64,000 nt of DNA, from NCBI GenBank assembly GCA_947359465.1, contig OX375880.1:27118548-27182547 (forward strand), read 5' to 3'. Shown here piece after piece: positions 1 through 11,304 of this stretch. Both the position numbers and the translations under genes were made by a program. The stretch's first letter is position 1, and each line of letters opens with the position of its first letter. The DNA comes from Metellina segmentata (Eukaryota > Arthropoda > Arachnida > Araneae > Tetragnathidae). Under the pieces are notes generated by a model. The model was not told where the DNA came from and searched no databases. It saw only the letters and a program-made list of their open reading frames with translations.

Positions 1-1729
1 TTCCTTGCTTTTTTGCAACTCTTTGCTACAGTGCACCAATTCCTCCTGGCTTCTAAAGCCATGCAAAGAGTACCTGGTTTAAAATATATTTGAGAGGGTT
101 AACTTCACTACTTTTCTTTAGAAAGAATGCATCATCTGTCGTCTTGAGTCCCCCTTTTATGACAGGTTCGTTCAGAAGAACCTTGTTTTAGTTATGAACA
201 GTATTTTGATTTTATTATGTATAGCATATTAATTAACTCAGCTTAGTATGAATGCAAACTAGTTGAAAGGCTATCATGCTTTATGTTAAATCAATTTCCT
301 TTCCTTGTTTATTATGCATTTATTTATGCTGATCAATTGATTTTAGCTTATCTCTTTAGGTTTCTCTTTTAAAGAATTTGTGAGAGTGGAATTTTATATA
401 TATTCTTGAGCTTGAGTAATAACCACGATTTTGATTCAGAACTAGGATTTGTATTCGTTTTACACTAAAATATGCTGTTCATGGAAAAACTAACAATCTC
501 TCTTCCATTTCTTTCTTGTATCATAGAAATTTGAGGCAGTGTGTTACTTTCCAAGTTGTTTACATCATTCTGTAAATTTTTCATTTGTGTTAATTTTTGT
601 CATGTGGAACATTTATCTTCTGTATATTTTTTTATTTCGTGTTTTTGTAATTTGCTGAATTTCCCCCTGTGAGCCTTATTGTAAAAGTTACGAAAGTGTA
701 TTGTACTCTGGAAGCTGATAATTCCCGAAGCTTTAACTAGAAAATCTGTACCACTACGTGTATGGAGGATTCCGGCCATGTACATTATGTAAAAGCTGAT
801 TGTTTTGTCTTATTGGTTCCATTAGTACAAAAATGGTGTCATATTTGATTTGGTTAGAAGTTTGCATTACTGCAACTGGATTTTCATTTGATAATCTGCC
901 ATACTTTTCTGACTTTATAAAAGAAACAGATGTTTTTCGTTTATTTTAGAAGTATAGTTTTTCCCTTGATGACCGTTGATGTAGAAACAGGAAATGAATA
1001 AAATTTATGAAAAGATTCTGCTGAGTTTGCTTTGTTCCACATTGTTATCATTTGATATACATTTAAGTGGCATCAAAATATAACTGAGAACTATGTGAAT
1101 GCTTTTAGTACTGGCTTCACGCATACCAGGCAAATTGGAGCAATTATAATGTACAATTGTTTTTATGTGAATATTAGCTTAGACCAAAGTCACCACAGAG
1201 GTTGGTCTTCAGCTACTAGCAATTGCAACTAGTCTCCTACAATATGTTATTATTTGGAATATTTGTTTTCTTCCAAACTTATTTTTGATATATTTTTAAT
1301 TTATTCACTGTAATTAGACTCATTAAAGTATTTAATTAGAGATCCATGTTATTTTGTACTGAAGAATTCTCTGCTGAAATGTTGAGTGTTTTTACACAAG
1401 ATATTTGATATAATCTGCTTCATGTTGCTCTGAAATGCTTAACTTGTGCGATTCTGAGCGTTTTCTGGTACGAGATATGAATTTAGTATCCTTTAAAATG
1501 TTGAACCAATTATGTATAGTTAAATATTTATTTTGACAGGGGTGTAGATTCTGCTCACAAAAGCATATTGTTGAAAATGTACTCCAAAATCTGGTTTTCA
1601 AGTCAGTGAATCCGAAATTCAATTAATGTGATTGGATCAAAAAAAATCAATAAAAACAAATATTGTAGATTTAAATCTTGGAAAATGCCTGGACACATCA
1701 GACACAAAACACTTCTTTTTATAGAAGTA
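1..1729. other. AT-rich intergenic stretch
   Basis: I see no gene here: no long open frame, no protein-like translation and no clear repeat with paired ends. An AATAAA lies near 997, but no coding region supports it as a 3' end. Confidence 0.4.
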
Positions 1730-1737
1730 GAGATAAC

Positions 1738-2276
1738 TAGAGTGCCTATATAATAAGAGTGGTGACGTACGGGAAACACTTTCTGATTGGCTTAGAGACC
1801 TTTTCTACTGCCAGAGGCGGTCTTTTCCTAGCTCCCGTAGGCTTAACATGGGAACTTTTTGTGTGTTCGAAAAAAACGTGTGTATATTAAATTAAAAAGA
1901 AAATATAGCTTATTCATGTTCCATTTCGTGTTCTATAATGTTTATTTATTATTATTTTAGTGTTTTGTCAGCATAAATTTGAAGACTTTTTAAATAAATA
2001 GCTTTTTATGAACAACATGGTGTTTCCCACAATCTAAGTTAGTGCGTTGTGCATTTCATCTCATCAATTACGCATGTAATTGAGCGTTTATATGATTAAT
2101 TTATACCGAATGTATCCATATTATAACAATCATATGCTTTTTGTTCTCCTTGAAATGATAAATTAATTCGCCCAGCAACCTTCTTTGAGACAATTCTGGT
2201 AGAAAAATGGCTGCCGCGCATGCACATTGGGCCAAATTTGGTCCCTTGTCGCCACTCTTATTATATAGGCACTCTA
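1738..2276. mobile_element. hAT-type MITE, 539 bp, 8-bp target duplication
   Basis: The ends are inverted repeats: TAGAGTGCCTATATAATAAG on the left and its near-complement ending GGCACTCTA on the right, about 28 bp in all. The 8-mer GAGATAAC sits directly outside both ends (1730-1737 and 2277-2284), a perfect target-site duplication. Eight base pairs and a TAG...CTA terminus fit the hAT superfamily. The interior has no transposase-like frame, so this is non-autonomous. Confidence 0.85.
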
Positions 2277-2510
2277 GAGATAACTAACAAGATTATTTCG
2301 AAACTTTTACTTCTGTCCAAATGCTCAAGAATACATTCAGGGTTTCCTTTTTAAAAAAAATGTTAATCGCTGTGATGGCGACGTTGAATTGTCTTTCGTG
2401 ATTAATCCTTCGTCAATAGTCCAGTGCGACGTAAAGTCAACTACCTTCCTATTTTATTTGGTGGCGTTTAATCTAATTGGTTTTGGTCAATCAAAAAACA
2501 ATTGGGAATT

Positions 2511-3525
2511 TATGTACACCCGTCAAAAAAAACGACTCGCCCGTTCGCAATTGCACAATTTACATCGCAGAACAAAACGGAATATAGCAGTTGATAATGG
2601 ATGAAAGTTTTTTACAAATATCGATAATTTCAATACGAACCCCCATCTGTTATCACTAATTTGGATTCTACACACAATTTCAGGTGGAAAGCAAAAAAAT
2701 TCATCAATTTTATAGAATTTTTCACTGATTTGTAAGTGTTTGAAAATTTGATCTTGTTATGTTAAATTGGTGTTTCGCGTTTTTTGTTATATTTGCTACA
2801 AACATGAATTTTTTTTTTTTGGAAATTGTTTTTTCATCCTTTGCTACCCAAACACAATGTATAAACACTATTGTTTATTAATTATAAAATTTATGTTCAT
2901 AAAAATTATGAATGAAAATATGACATCATGTGATTCAACTGTTACTGAAACATCGGAATTCCAAATTCCAGCTCATTACGTGCATAATTAGTAGCATGGT
3001 GAGACTGTTTGCAAAATTCTATAATTATTATCATTATTGGGGATTGTTCACAAAGTGAAAATAAATTTCTGCCAACAGATCCTGGGATTCAATCAGAATG
3101 GATTCTGTCTTAGTAACCATCTTTATGGACTCCACACCATAGCGCCTGCAACAGGTCATTGACAGCGACGGCCACTAAACGTCTTTGTTAATATTTTTAA
3201 TGTGATTTAACTACGAACATTTACACGCTCCCATAATGGTTTTTATGAATTATCTCTCAATTTTACGCCGTTTCACATTTTTTCATCAAATCCACCCGAA
3301 ATTTGGTGTAGAATCCAAATTTGTGATAAAAAAAAACGGGGGTTCGTATTGAAATTATCGGAGAAAGAACCCAATTTAATATGAAGCCGGCCCCTTAGAC
3401 AAATTTTAAATATTGAAATTTATAGAAAACATTAATACTTATCGATTGATAACTTCCGTTTTGTTCTGTAATGTAAATTGTGCAATTGCGATCGGGTGAG
3501 TCGTTTTTTTTTACGGGTATACAAT
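2511..3525. mobile_element. Fold-back element with long imperfect inverted arms
   Basis: The left arm (about 2511-2690) recurs in reverse complement at about 3285-3525. Shared blocks include a run around CGCAATTGCACAATTTACAT and another around TTTCAATACGAACCCCC. The arms differ by small indels. The middle (about 2700-3280) is AT-rich and non-coding. No target duplication was found, so the outer limits are approximate. Confidence 0.65.
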
Positions 3526-3594
3526 ACGTAATTTGTAGTAAAAGATTGAAGCTACATTACAAAACGTTAAAGATATTTACAATAGAGGATAGGG

Positions 3595-4743
3595 CAGTGG
3601 TCAGCAAACTCAGTCCAAAGAGCCTAAGATCAGCAGTAGAACGATTCAGATTTCTTTTGAGAGCCCATTTTCATTTCAAGAACCATGTTTTTAGGAGTCT
3701 GTTTAAACTAGCTACTAACATTAAATTATACTAGATATAATAATAATCTTATTTATTGACAAAGAAAATATTTTTTACATGAAAATAAAAACATGACAAA
3801 ACGCACATTTGATGTGAACAATTAGTGCAATGTGTGCATTTCCTTTGAAAGTTAGGATAAGTCAGGTTTGTATGCCATTGTTTTTAATTTCACGCTGGAT
3901 TCCTGGTTCTCGTCAATAAGACTATTTCTCTATTTTTTACACGGTTCATGCTTGAAAAAGATTGTTCGCTTGAATATGTAGAGTGAAAGAACAGCAAATA
4001 CTAACTAGTTTTTTTAACTGATCATGAGTCAGGAATAGCATTCCAGGTGTTGAAAATTATCATGTCTTTCAAAGCAGGCCATTTTTCTCTGAACTAAGAT
4101 CACATTTATCTTTCTCCAATTTTTCCATATCAGCTTAGGCGTTCAAATTTGGAGCTCCGCAATTCTTGGTTTTTTAACTACAGTAATTGCATTTCAAAAG
4201 CGGCCAATGTATTAAAGGGAGAAAAATTCAATTCTGTTACATCAACACAGGCTTTTTTTTAACACAGGCCAACGTCGCTATGCTGTTTTTGAATTCCTGA
4301 AACTTCCGTAGAAAAGATTCCCTCGTATTTGAAATTGTTCTGAAATAATAAATGTCAATTACCGAATTATTTTCTTGGCGATGTTTTAGCAGGCTTGGAA
4401 AATGAATAAATGTCTCTTTCAAAATCTTGAGCACAATGGGATAATTTGTTTTCGAATGAAATGACTTATAACATCGAAAAAAATGTTTTTCCTTTCCCAT
4501 GGGATCAACTGGTCGTCCGTTAGTTCCAAGATAGTCGACACCCTTCTCAGGGAGAAATGCTTTAATTTGTACTATTATAAAAGAAAGTGTTTGTTTGGGG
4601 CCGCAAAATCCTGACGATTCTATGGCACTTACAGCAATGAGATTTGGCACACAGGTTGTCCGAATTTTTTGCAATTTTTGGGCCAAAAGACTGACTTTAC
4701 GTTCAGAATTCGTGCAGGAAACACGTTGGCACAGTTTGGCCAT
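3595..4743 (-). pseudogene. hAT-like transposon relic
   Basis: At 3595 the sequence CAGTGGTCAGCAAACTC looks like a hAT terminal repeat. About 640 bp further on, a 168-codon open frame on the minus strand (4743-4237) translates with ...YPIVLKILKETFIHFPSL... and FLRKFQEFKNSIATLA, which I associate with hAT-like transposase relics in arthropods. No BED finger or catalytic Asp is recognisable and no matching right terminus was found. It is a fragment at best; the family call rests on general resemblance. Confidence 0.35.
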
Positions 4744-4799
4744 AAATGGCTATTGAGTCATAAAAGCAACAAGTCATTTAATAACGGAAAAGAGGACGC

Positions 4800-4935
4800 G
4801 GTAACTTGTTCGAAAGAGTAGCTGATTAACAACCAGAGTGTTTCGAGTTCGAAACTCGATAGAACTAGAGTGCCTAGTATCACTCTAGATAATAGAACCA
4901 AAGACTAACGTGAAAGTGGAGACTGGTGCACGTTA
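4800..4935 (+). mobile_element. Degenerate tRNA-derived SINE copy
   Basis: A T-arm-like motif (TCGAGTTCGAAACTCGA, a 5-bp stem around a 7-base loop) is followed by CTGGTGCACGTTAAATCTGT. That is close to the body of the SINE copies at 5180-6605. It is a decayed plus-strand member. Confidence 0.45.
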
Positions 4936-5179
4936 AATCTGTCACCTCAATGTATCTATTATTATTATGTACATTTGGTAGAAACTCTTATTGGATCAGG
5001 TGATGACATAAGAGATGTTGCCGCCAGGTGAAAAGATAAAAAAATGTGACATATAGTAATACTAATAAAAGAAGAAAAAAAAATGAATTTTTTGACATAC
5101 GACCTTTTGCACTTTGAGTGACGATATGGTAACGAGGAGGTTATTGGTCAAATGTAATGAAACAGAGGTAATATATGGT

Positions 5180-5500
5180 AATTTTAGTTTACGTCCTACT
5201 AGAGCAACACAACGGGCTATTGACGACGGTCCGGGATCAATCCCTTAAGGGAAAGATCCGAGGACAACACCTCGTAATTTTGAACCACGGTCAGATGACG
5301 AAGCAACACCTGAGCTGGCACCCCACCCTCCAAACTTCCACGCCAACCCAATGTGAGGACTTTCAGCCACGACAGATTTAAGGTGCACCAGCCGCCTCTA
5401 CACCATACGCTTACAAACATTCATTCCCGGACCTGGATTCGAACCAGGAATCTTCGGATCCAAAGGCTAACACCTTAACCACTATACCGGTTGGTCAGCG
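5180..5500 (-). mobile_element. tRNA-derived SINE, family 1
   Basis: Read on the minus strand, the head (about 5500-5425) has a box-A-like GGTATAGTGGTTAAGG and a box-B-like GGTTCGAATCC, so it could be a pol III promoter. It is followed by a body of about 240 bp with CTTAAATCTGTCGTGGCTG. The tail is a short AAATTACC-type simple repeat. Near-identical copies are at 5608-5943 and 6203-6545. Confidence 0.8.
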
Positions 5501-5607
5501 GACAGATATAGATACTGAATATGTTCAAGAAGTTATTTATGAATGATTCTATGTATTCTCAATACATGCAAATCTTGAAAAGATTCAAACTGTCCACCAT
5601 TGATAAA

Positions 5608-5943
5608 GGTGATGGTAATGGTAATTTTAGTTAACGTCGTACTAGAGCAACACAACGGACTATTGACGACGGTCCGGGATTTGTCCCTTAAGGGAAATAT
5701 CCGAGGACAACACCTCATAATTTTGAACCACGGTCAGATGACGAAGCAACACCTGAGCTGGCACCCCACTCTCCAAACTTCCACGCCAACCCAACGTGAG
5801 GACTTTGGCCACGACAGATTTAAGGTGCACCAGCCGGCTCTACACCATACGCTTACAAACATCCATGCCCAGACCCGGATTCGAACCAGGAACCTTCCGA
5901 TCTAGAGGCTAACACCTTAACCACTATACCGGTTGGTCGGCCA
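5608..5943 (-). mobile_element. tRNA-derived SINE, family 1
   Basis: Second minus-strand copy, about 100 bp from the first and almost identical along the body and tRNA-like head (GGTTCGAATCCGGG as the box B region). Its tail reads as ACCATTACC repeats on the minus strand. Its 101-codon plus-strand open frame is chance reading of the repeat. Confidence 0.8.
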
Positions 5944-6202
5944 ACAACATTGATAAAGAAAAAGATGCAGCTGCCCAAGCGTTACAAGATGCAGCAAAGG
6001 AAGTATTAATCCTTTAGCATTTAGAAAAAAAACAATAAGATTTAGATAATTATGATGAAATTTTTTTTTTATGAAAAGCCCAAGTGTCGAAAAGGAAACT
6101 TAACACACAAAAAAGAATTTGTTGTTGTATGTGTTTCTAGTGTATGTGTATGCATGTGTTTCTAGTTCGTTAAAAATTACCTGGAGCTCATGCGAAAATA
6201 CA

Positions 6203-6605
6203 CGCCGACTAACCGGTCTGGTGGTTAAGTCGTTAGCCTCTAGATCGGAAGGTTCCTGGTTCGAGTTCGGATCAGTGCATTGGTATTCATTTATAAGCGT
6301 ATAGTATAGAGGTGGCTGGTGCTCCTTAAATCTGTCGTGCCGAAAGTCCTCACGTTGGGTTGGTGTGGAAGTTTGGAGAGTGGGATGCTAGCTCAGGTGT
6401 TGCCTCGTCATCTGGTTCAAAATTTCCTGGTGTTGTCCTCAGATCTTTCCCTTAAGGGACTGATCTTGGACCGTCGTCAATAGCCCGTTGTGTTGCTCTA
6501 GTACGACGTTAACTAAAAAATTACCATTACCATTACTATTACCTGGACCATCATCAATAGCCCGTTGTGATACTCTAGTTCGACGTTAATTAAAAAACCA
6601 TTACC
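6203..6605 (+). mobile_element. tRNA-derived SINE, family 1, plus an extra 3' end
   Basis: Plus-strand copy starting with a tRNA-like head (AACCGGTCTGGTGGTTAAG, then GGTTCGAGTTCGG). It runs to the conserved GTGTTGCTCTAGTACGACG and a tail of ACCATT repeats near 6520-6540. A second truncated 3' end (6543-6605) follows in the same orientation, as if another copy had joined the tail. Confidence 0.75.
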
Positions 6606-7714
6606 TTTTCAAAAATTTAATTTGAGTTTCTGATTTTCTGGTTTGGCAACACGTATTTAGTTTACGAACGACCTCCTAACTCGTAATTTATTTACAGTGG
6701 CCGGTTTTATACAATATTGAAAGGTAATAACATGAATAAAACTTGATAGTTAGTAATTGAATATTATTTAAAAAGTGTACAATTCTTTTTCTTTGTTAAC
6801 CTGCTAAATTTTGTTGCTTAAGTTATGAATCATGCAGTACAACTTGAAAAGATGTAGCGCGCGAAATATATAACCGGCTTTAATATATTGTTCTTTTTAA
6901 AGTATAATCTCTAGACAAGTGACCCAAGTTAGAATATTTTGCTCTATTTCTGCTTGAGGGGCGTGGGTTTTTATTTTTGTGATCTGCTATTAGTTCAGAG
7001 GTATTTCGTACACTTGAATTTCGTCCAAAGGTTTGAGTTTTTTTTAAAAATATTTTTTAACCTCTGGCTTGATTTATTTGAACTGGTGTTAAGTCTGATC
7101 TTTTAAAAAATTATTCTCTTCGCAATAAATTATGTTACATTTGACTGGATTTGATTTTCTTCAATTCAACAGTTACGAAGATTTAGCCTTTTTGTTAAAA
7201 CTTTTAATGTTTATGAAATATTAAAAACAAAATGGTTTTGTTCGTATTTCAGTTCAATTAATCATAGTTCGTTACTTGAAATTTCGTTATGAACTACAAT
7301 TCGCACTGAATGAACGTTAGAGTGATCAAAACAATAATATTAGGCTTAATCATGTAAACCATATACAACCATTATCATAAACAACTTACAAGATTGTCAT
7401 GTGTGAAATGAAAATAAGGGGTTTGTATGTAAATTTGAAAAATGTATTTGCTGCCTTTTTTGGGATTTTATATCTTTGTAATATGTATAGAAATGTCAAT
7501 CAAGTAATGTAGGTACTTGCTTGCACAAAACTTAAAATTTTTTTATATACTAGTAATGTTTTCTGGCGAAAGTAAAGATGCGAATATGAAGCAATATTTA
7601 GATGTTACCGATCTCCTCATTTATGTAGTGTCATTATTGTGCACTGTTAACTATTCTGCTTAGTCATTCTTGGGTGCTGCCAAATATAAAGGCGAAAACG
7701 CGAAATTATTGTTC
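6606..7714. other. AT-rich intergenic stretch
   Basis: No open frame of note and no paired repeat. I see nothing to annotate. Confidence 0.4.
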
Positions 7715-7800
7715 TTGGATCTTTCTCTTGGGGATTGATCCTTGACCATCACCAATAGCCCTTTGTGTTGCTCTAGTGTGATGTTAATTAACGAACTACC
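7715..7800 (+). mobile_element. 3' fragment of SINE family 1
   Basis: Matches the last 85 bp or so of the SINE at 6203-6545 (TCTTGGATCTTTC...TTGTGTTGCTCTAGTG). The head is missing, as expected of a 5'-truncated insertion. A diverged piece of SINE family 2 (TTATGGCGTAAGAGCCATA) lies just downstream at about 7880-7925. Confidence 0.6.
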
Positions 7801-7929
7801 TCTCAAACTATTTTATTGTTTGATACCAAGAGTGATATCTGAATTATGACTTCCAAAAATGGTTGGTTGTTTTGGGGATTTATGGCGTAAGAGCCATATG
7901 TGGCCATGCCATATGCAAAACAGACAGTT

Positions 7930-8960
7930 CCAAACATTGGAAAAACATTGTCGGTGTCAATCACCTTGTATGTTTTTCATATACAAACCTTGGCAAAATT
8001 TGTACCCCTCTGTAAGTGGAGAAACTAAAGTTCATCTGCCTTCTTACCAGAAATGAACCGAATGATTGTTTAGGCATTTGTTCATTTCTCCTCTTCACCT
8101 AATAGTTTATCTTTAAAACTGAGTTCACAACAATTTTTATAGATATAAATGCCATATGGGTGTATCTGTTTGTACAACAAAAATTTAGAAAAATAAATTT
8201 ATTGAGCTTAAAATATAAATATCAAGTTAATTGATGTTATTATATGTCCCAGTCTAAAACTAAAATTATTAGTATATGAAAGAACTAAAACATTTTGTCT
8301 GCATTTTCTTCGTATAGATACTCAGCTGTAGAATATTAATTAAATATCTTATTTTAAGGATATCAGTGATATAATTTTGCTTCCTTGAAAGCCATTGTTT
8401 TTATTTTACCAAAGAGTGCACTTTGTTATGGTATATTCTATATCAATTCACGCATGGGGTGGTTACCTTTAGTTTCTGATGTTTTTGAATTTAACGCATG
8501 TTAAAATTCAGGAAAAAGTAAGGTCTTCCAAAGAATTCTTGGCTTGAGATACAGTTCCGAAGATGGGGACCTCAAGCGCATTTCTCACTTGCGATTTTCG
8601 GCAGAATTTCAAAAAGTTTAATCTTTGGAAAGGTTTAAGATGTTTTGTTGCATTTTTTTTATTTGAAAGATACTATTTTTCTGATTAAAATGATTTACTC
8701 CATATGGAAATATGTCCATTTTCTCTTGTATCCTTCTAAATTTTTTTTTTAGAAATGCCATTCTTAAATTTTTTTATTGTTGATCAGTACCATAGAGTAC
8801 TACATTCTCTGAAAAGAACTTCCCACTTTTGTGTTTGACAGGTTTTATAAAAAATTGAAAATTTTGCCATACCTACATTAAACTTGTTTACGTTACAACA
8901 TACTCACATATTGGTCTCATGAAATTCTTAACTAAGATAAGTTATAGACACAGCTTTCAA
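7930..8960. other. AT-rich intergenic stretch
   Basis: Nothing recognisable: no gene-like frame, no paired terminal repeats. Confidence 0.4.
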
Positions 8961-8977
8961 GGGTATAGGTTTGCACA

Positions 8978-9570
8978 TCACAAAGTCCACACATGTGTCT
9001 TCTGAATTCCTTTCACAGGAGCAGTTTGGTTTGACCATTCTTTTATCTGCTGGCAGAACAGGAAGGCTGTTGATGTGTATGACTTGACCACTCTTGTCAA
9101 ATCCTCGGCATTCTGAATTGCAGCTGTACTTGGTTTGGAAAGATTATGTTTTGTAGCGTGGTGCTTCAGCAGGCCTACATGACCAGTAGTGCTGTATACC
9201 CACTCCATTGTCACAAGCGGCTGGTAACGATTTTTGAAGTAACTAGGGGCACCATCAGAAATAGTAATGATCTTTTCTGGCTGTGATTGCAGCTGTTGTT
9301 GAATTTTGCATATTTGCCAACAATGCATGTGGTGAGTCATGTCCTCTGCCATCTATTATAACTGCAACACTTGTGGTCTCTTTAAAAATACATGACTACT
9401 GTAAAAATTGAAACTTGGTTATTGCTCCAGTGATACCCTTGTACTTGTGGCAGATGTTGGTGTGTTGTTGATTTCACTCCCAAGTTCGTCGATGAAGGTA
9501 TCAATGGGAGCAGTTTTCTTAATGAGTTGATTTTCCTTCCATGTTGCATATGTAACTTCAGAGGAGTCAT
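8978..9570 (-). pseudogene. Relic of an unnamed repetitive protein family (GYHW...SDGA motifs)
   Basis: Minus-strand pieces read in order, with frame changes: GYHWSNNQVSIFTVVMY (about 9455-9395), then ISDGAPSYFKNRYQ, then EWVYSTTGH, then KHHATKHNLSKPST and NAEDLTRVV. I recognise this order (a YHW block, an SDG-x-x-x-x-YKN block, an EW...AT.HGK block) from a high-copy family of unknown function in arthropod and cnidarian genomes. Here it is broken by at least one frameshift and lacks both ends. I infer it is mobile-element derived. Confidence 0.45.
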
Positions 9571-10359
9571 CTGCTATGTTTTCCAGACCAAGTATCTGTA
9601 AGGAGAGTCCTCTCTTTCCTGGGCAGTCACCACATTACACAGAAATAAAAAACATATTGACTAAGATTGTTAAGTTTTTTTTTCGTAAAATTGAAATCGC
9701 TAAAGATAGATTAAAAATTTCAACGGATTTGAAATCTGCAGAAAATTTTACACTAAATTAATATCTTACACCACGGGCTAGCCACGCAGTGGCTAGTTTA
9801 TTTATAAAGAAATTAGCCACAAGCTAAAACATGAGCATTGTTTACAAAACCTGTTAAACTCAAAAGTGGAAATTCTCCTTATCAGGGAATGTAGTACCTA
9901 CTCTATGGTACTGAACAACTGTCAACAAATCAAAACTTTTAAGATTGCCATTTTTAAAAAGAAAAATGTTATTGATTTTCAAAAAAAAAAAAAAAAAAAA
10001 ATTCAGAAGACTACTGAGAGAACTTGGACACATATTTCCCAACAGAGGATATCATTTTAATCAGAAAAATATTTTTCAAATTAAAAAACCACAACAAAAT
10101 ATCTCAGAGATAGAGCGTTTAAAATTTTGCCAAAAATTCCAAGTGAGAAATGGCGCATGGGACCCATCTTTGGTGGCCTGTATCTGAATTGATATGGACT
10201 ATACTTTATGTTAAAAGAAGCTGTAGTTTTCTTTGCTTTCCTTCCTATTTTTAAAATATGGCAATGTACATTTCCAGCAAACTTGTGTTTTTATGTTGCT
10301 GATTGTGACTGATCAATTAGCTTCATATAGGTAGATTTATCTGTTTAATTACATATATA
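9571..10359. other. Intergenic stretch with a poly-A run
   Basis: Contains a homopolymer of about 20 A near 9980-10000 and a short hairpin at about 9775-9800 (CTAGCCAC/GTGGCTAG). No gene seen. Confidence 0.4.
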
Positions 10360-11206
10360 AGGCTGCCCATAATTAAATTGAATTTACTCAAAGCCATCTA
10401 TAGCTTGATCTAACACCTGGAATGACACTAAATTTGGCAGATGTCTAATGAAGACAAAGGAAAAAAAATTTTACAAAAAGAAACCCAGTAGTTCCAAAGA
10501 TATTGGTAGGAAAAATGTGTTGTTGTAGCGAACGTGACTGAGAATTTGCTTATAACTTAATTAAGACTAATGCAAAGTCTCGGCTACATAGGCTACAACA
10601 GAGCAATCTGGGAAATCTACATGAAAACATTTTGATTACTGAACATCTGTCTTACTGTACCTTAGTGTTAATTGTGAGGTTATTTTACCTTCCCAAGTTT
10701 ACCGCAGCTACTGTATTCGTGAGTTTATATCTTATCAGGCCCAGCCAGGTCTGTTGTCAGTTAACACATGAAAATCAATGATTCAGCAGTTTGAAAAAAT
10801 AGGATTCCTAGCAGTTTGGCCTGAAACCAGTGCTAGAACAGACAATTGGAGAAATTGCAACTGCAATCGTAGAACGCATGGGCAATTCTTAATGATAGTA
10901 GCTTGACAAGTGGATATAAACTACTGTCATATGAAAAGTGGATCAGGCAATGATCATGATAGGTGATTGACATATTTGCTATCACGTTTTTTTTTGTTGC
11001 CAGTTTGAAAGTCTACTATGTTTGGCCGTGGAGAACTCTGAAGAGATGACACCAATTTTTTCTTTATGGGATTGTCACATAAAAGTTTGGCATACAAACC
11101 ATGCCATGCATTTATGGACTTTTGGTGCCATTTAAGTTATTAGATTGAGCTATGGATGGCTTTGCGTAATGTCATTTTAATTATGACCACCTTGGCCATT
11201 TGGATT
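10360..11206 (+). mobile_element. Degenerate Tc1/mariner-type element
   Basis: The ends are imperfect inverted repeats of about 50 bp, both containing CATAATTAAA and CAAAGCCATC.ATAGCT in mirrored positions. Between them, broken frames on the plus strand resemble the helix-turn-helix linker (QFEKIGFLAVWPETSART) and the region after the last catalytic residue (FFLWD..IKVW) of Tc1/mariner transposases. Many stops and frameshifts make it an old relic. Confidence 0.5.
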
Positions 11207-11270
11207 TTTTGTTATAACAAATTGTATATGGTTATTTTTATTTACTGAATTCATTATTTTGTATTACTAG

Positions 11271-11292
11271 GTATTCTATTTTCCACTGAGAA
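11271..11292 (+). other. Possible 5' UTR end of the RRM gene
   Basis: A splice-acceptor-like TTTTGTATTACTAG ends at 11270, 22 bases before the start codon. The first coding exon may therefore be joined to an upstream untranslated exon. I cannot identify that exon or a promoter. Confidence 0.3.
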
Positions 11293-11304
11293 ATGGCTGC
11301 CCCT
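11293..11304 (+). CDS. RRM gene exon 1 (start codon)
   Basis: Encodes MAAP. The start has a purine at -3 and G at +4 (GAAATGG), and the exon ends at a strong donor, GTAAGT. Phase 0 into exon 2. Confidence 0.8.

Noticed and set aside
4866..4888. Short inverted repeat TAGAGTG...CACTCTA like the ends of the MITE at 1738-2276
   Set aside because: Only 22 bp in all with no target duplication; too short to call a solo element.
5400..5500. tRNA-like sequences with box A and box B (also at 5870-5940 and 6210-6270)
   Set aside because: They continue into conserved SINE bodies and do not fold as whole tRNAs, so they are SINE heads, not tRNA genes.
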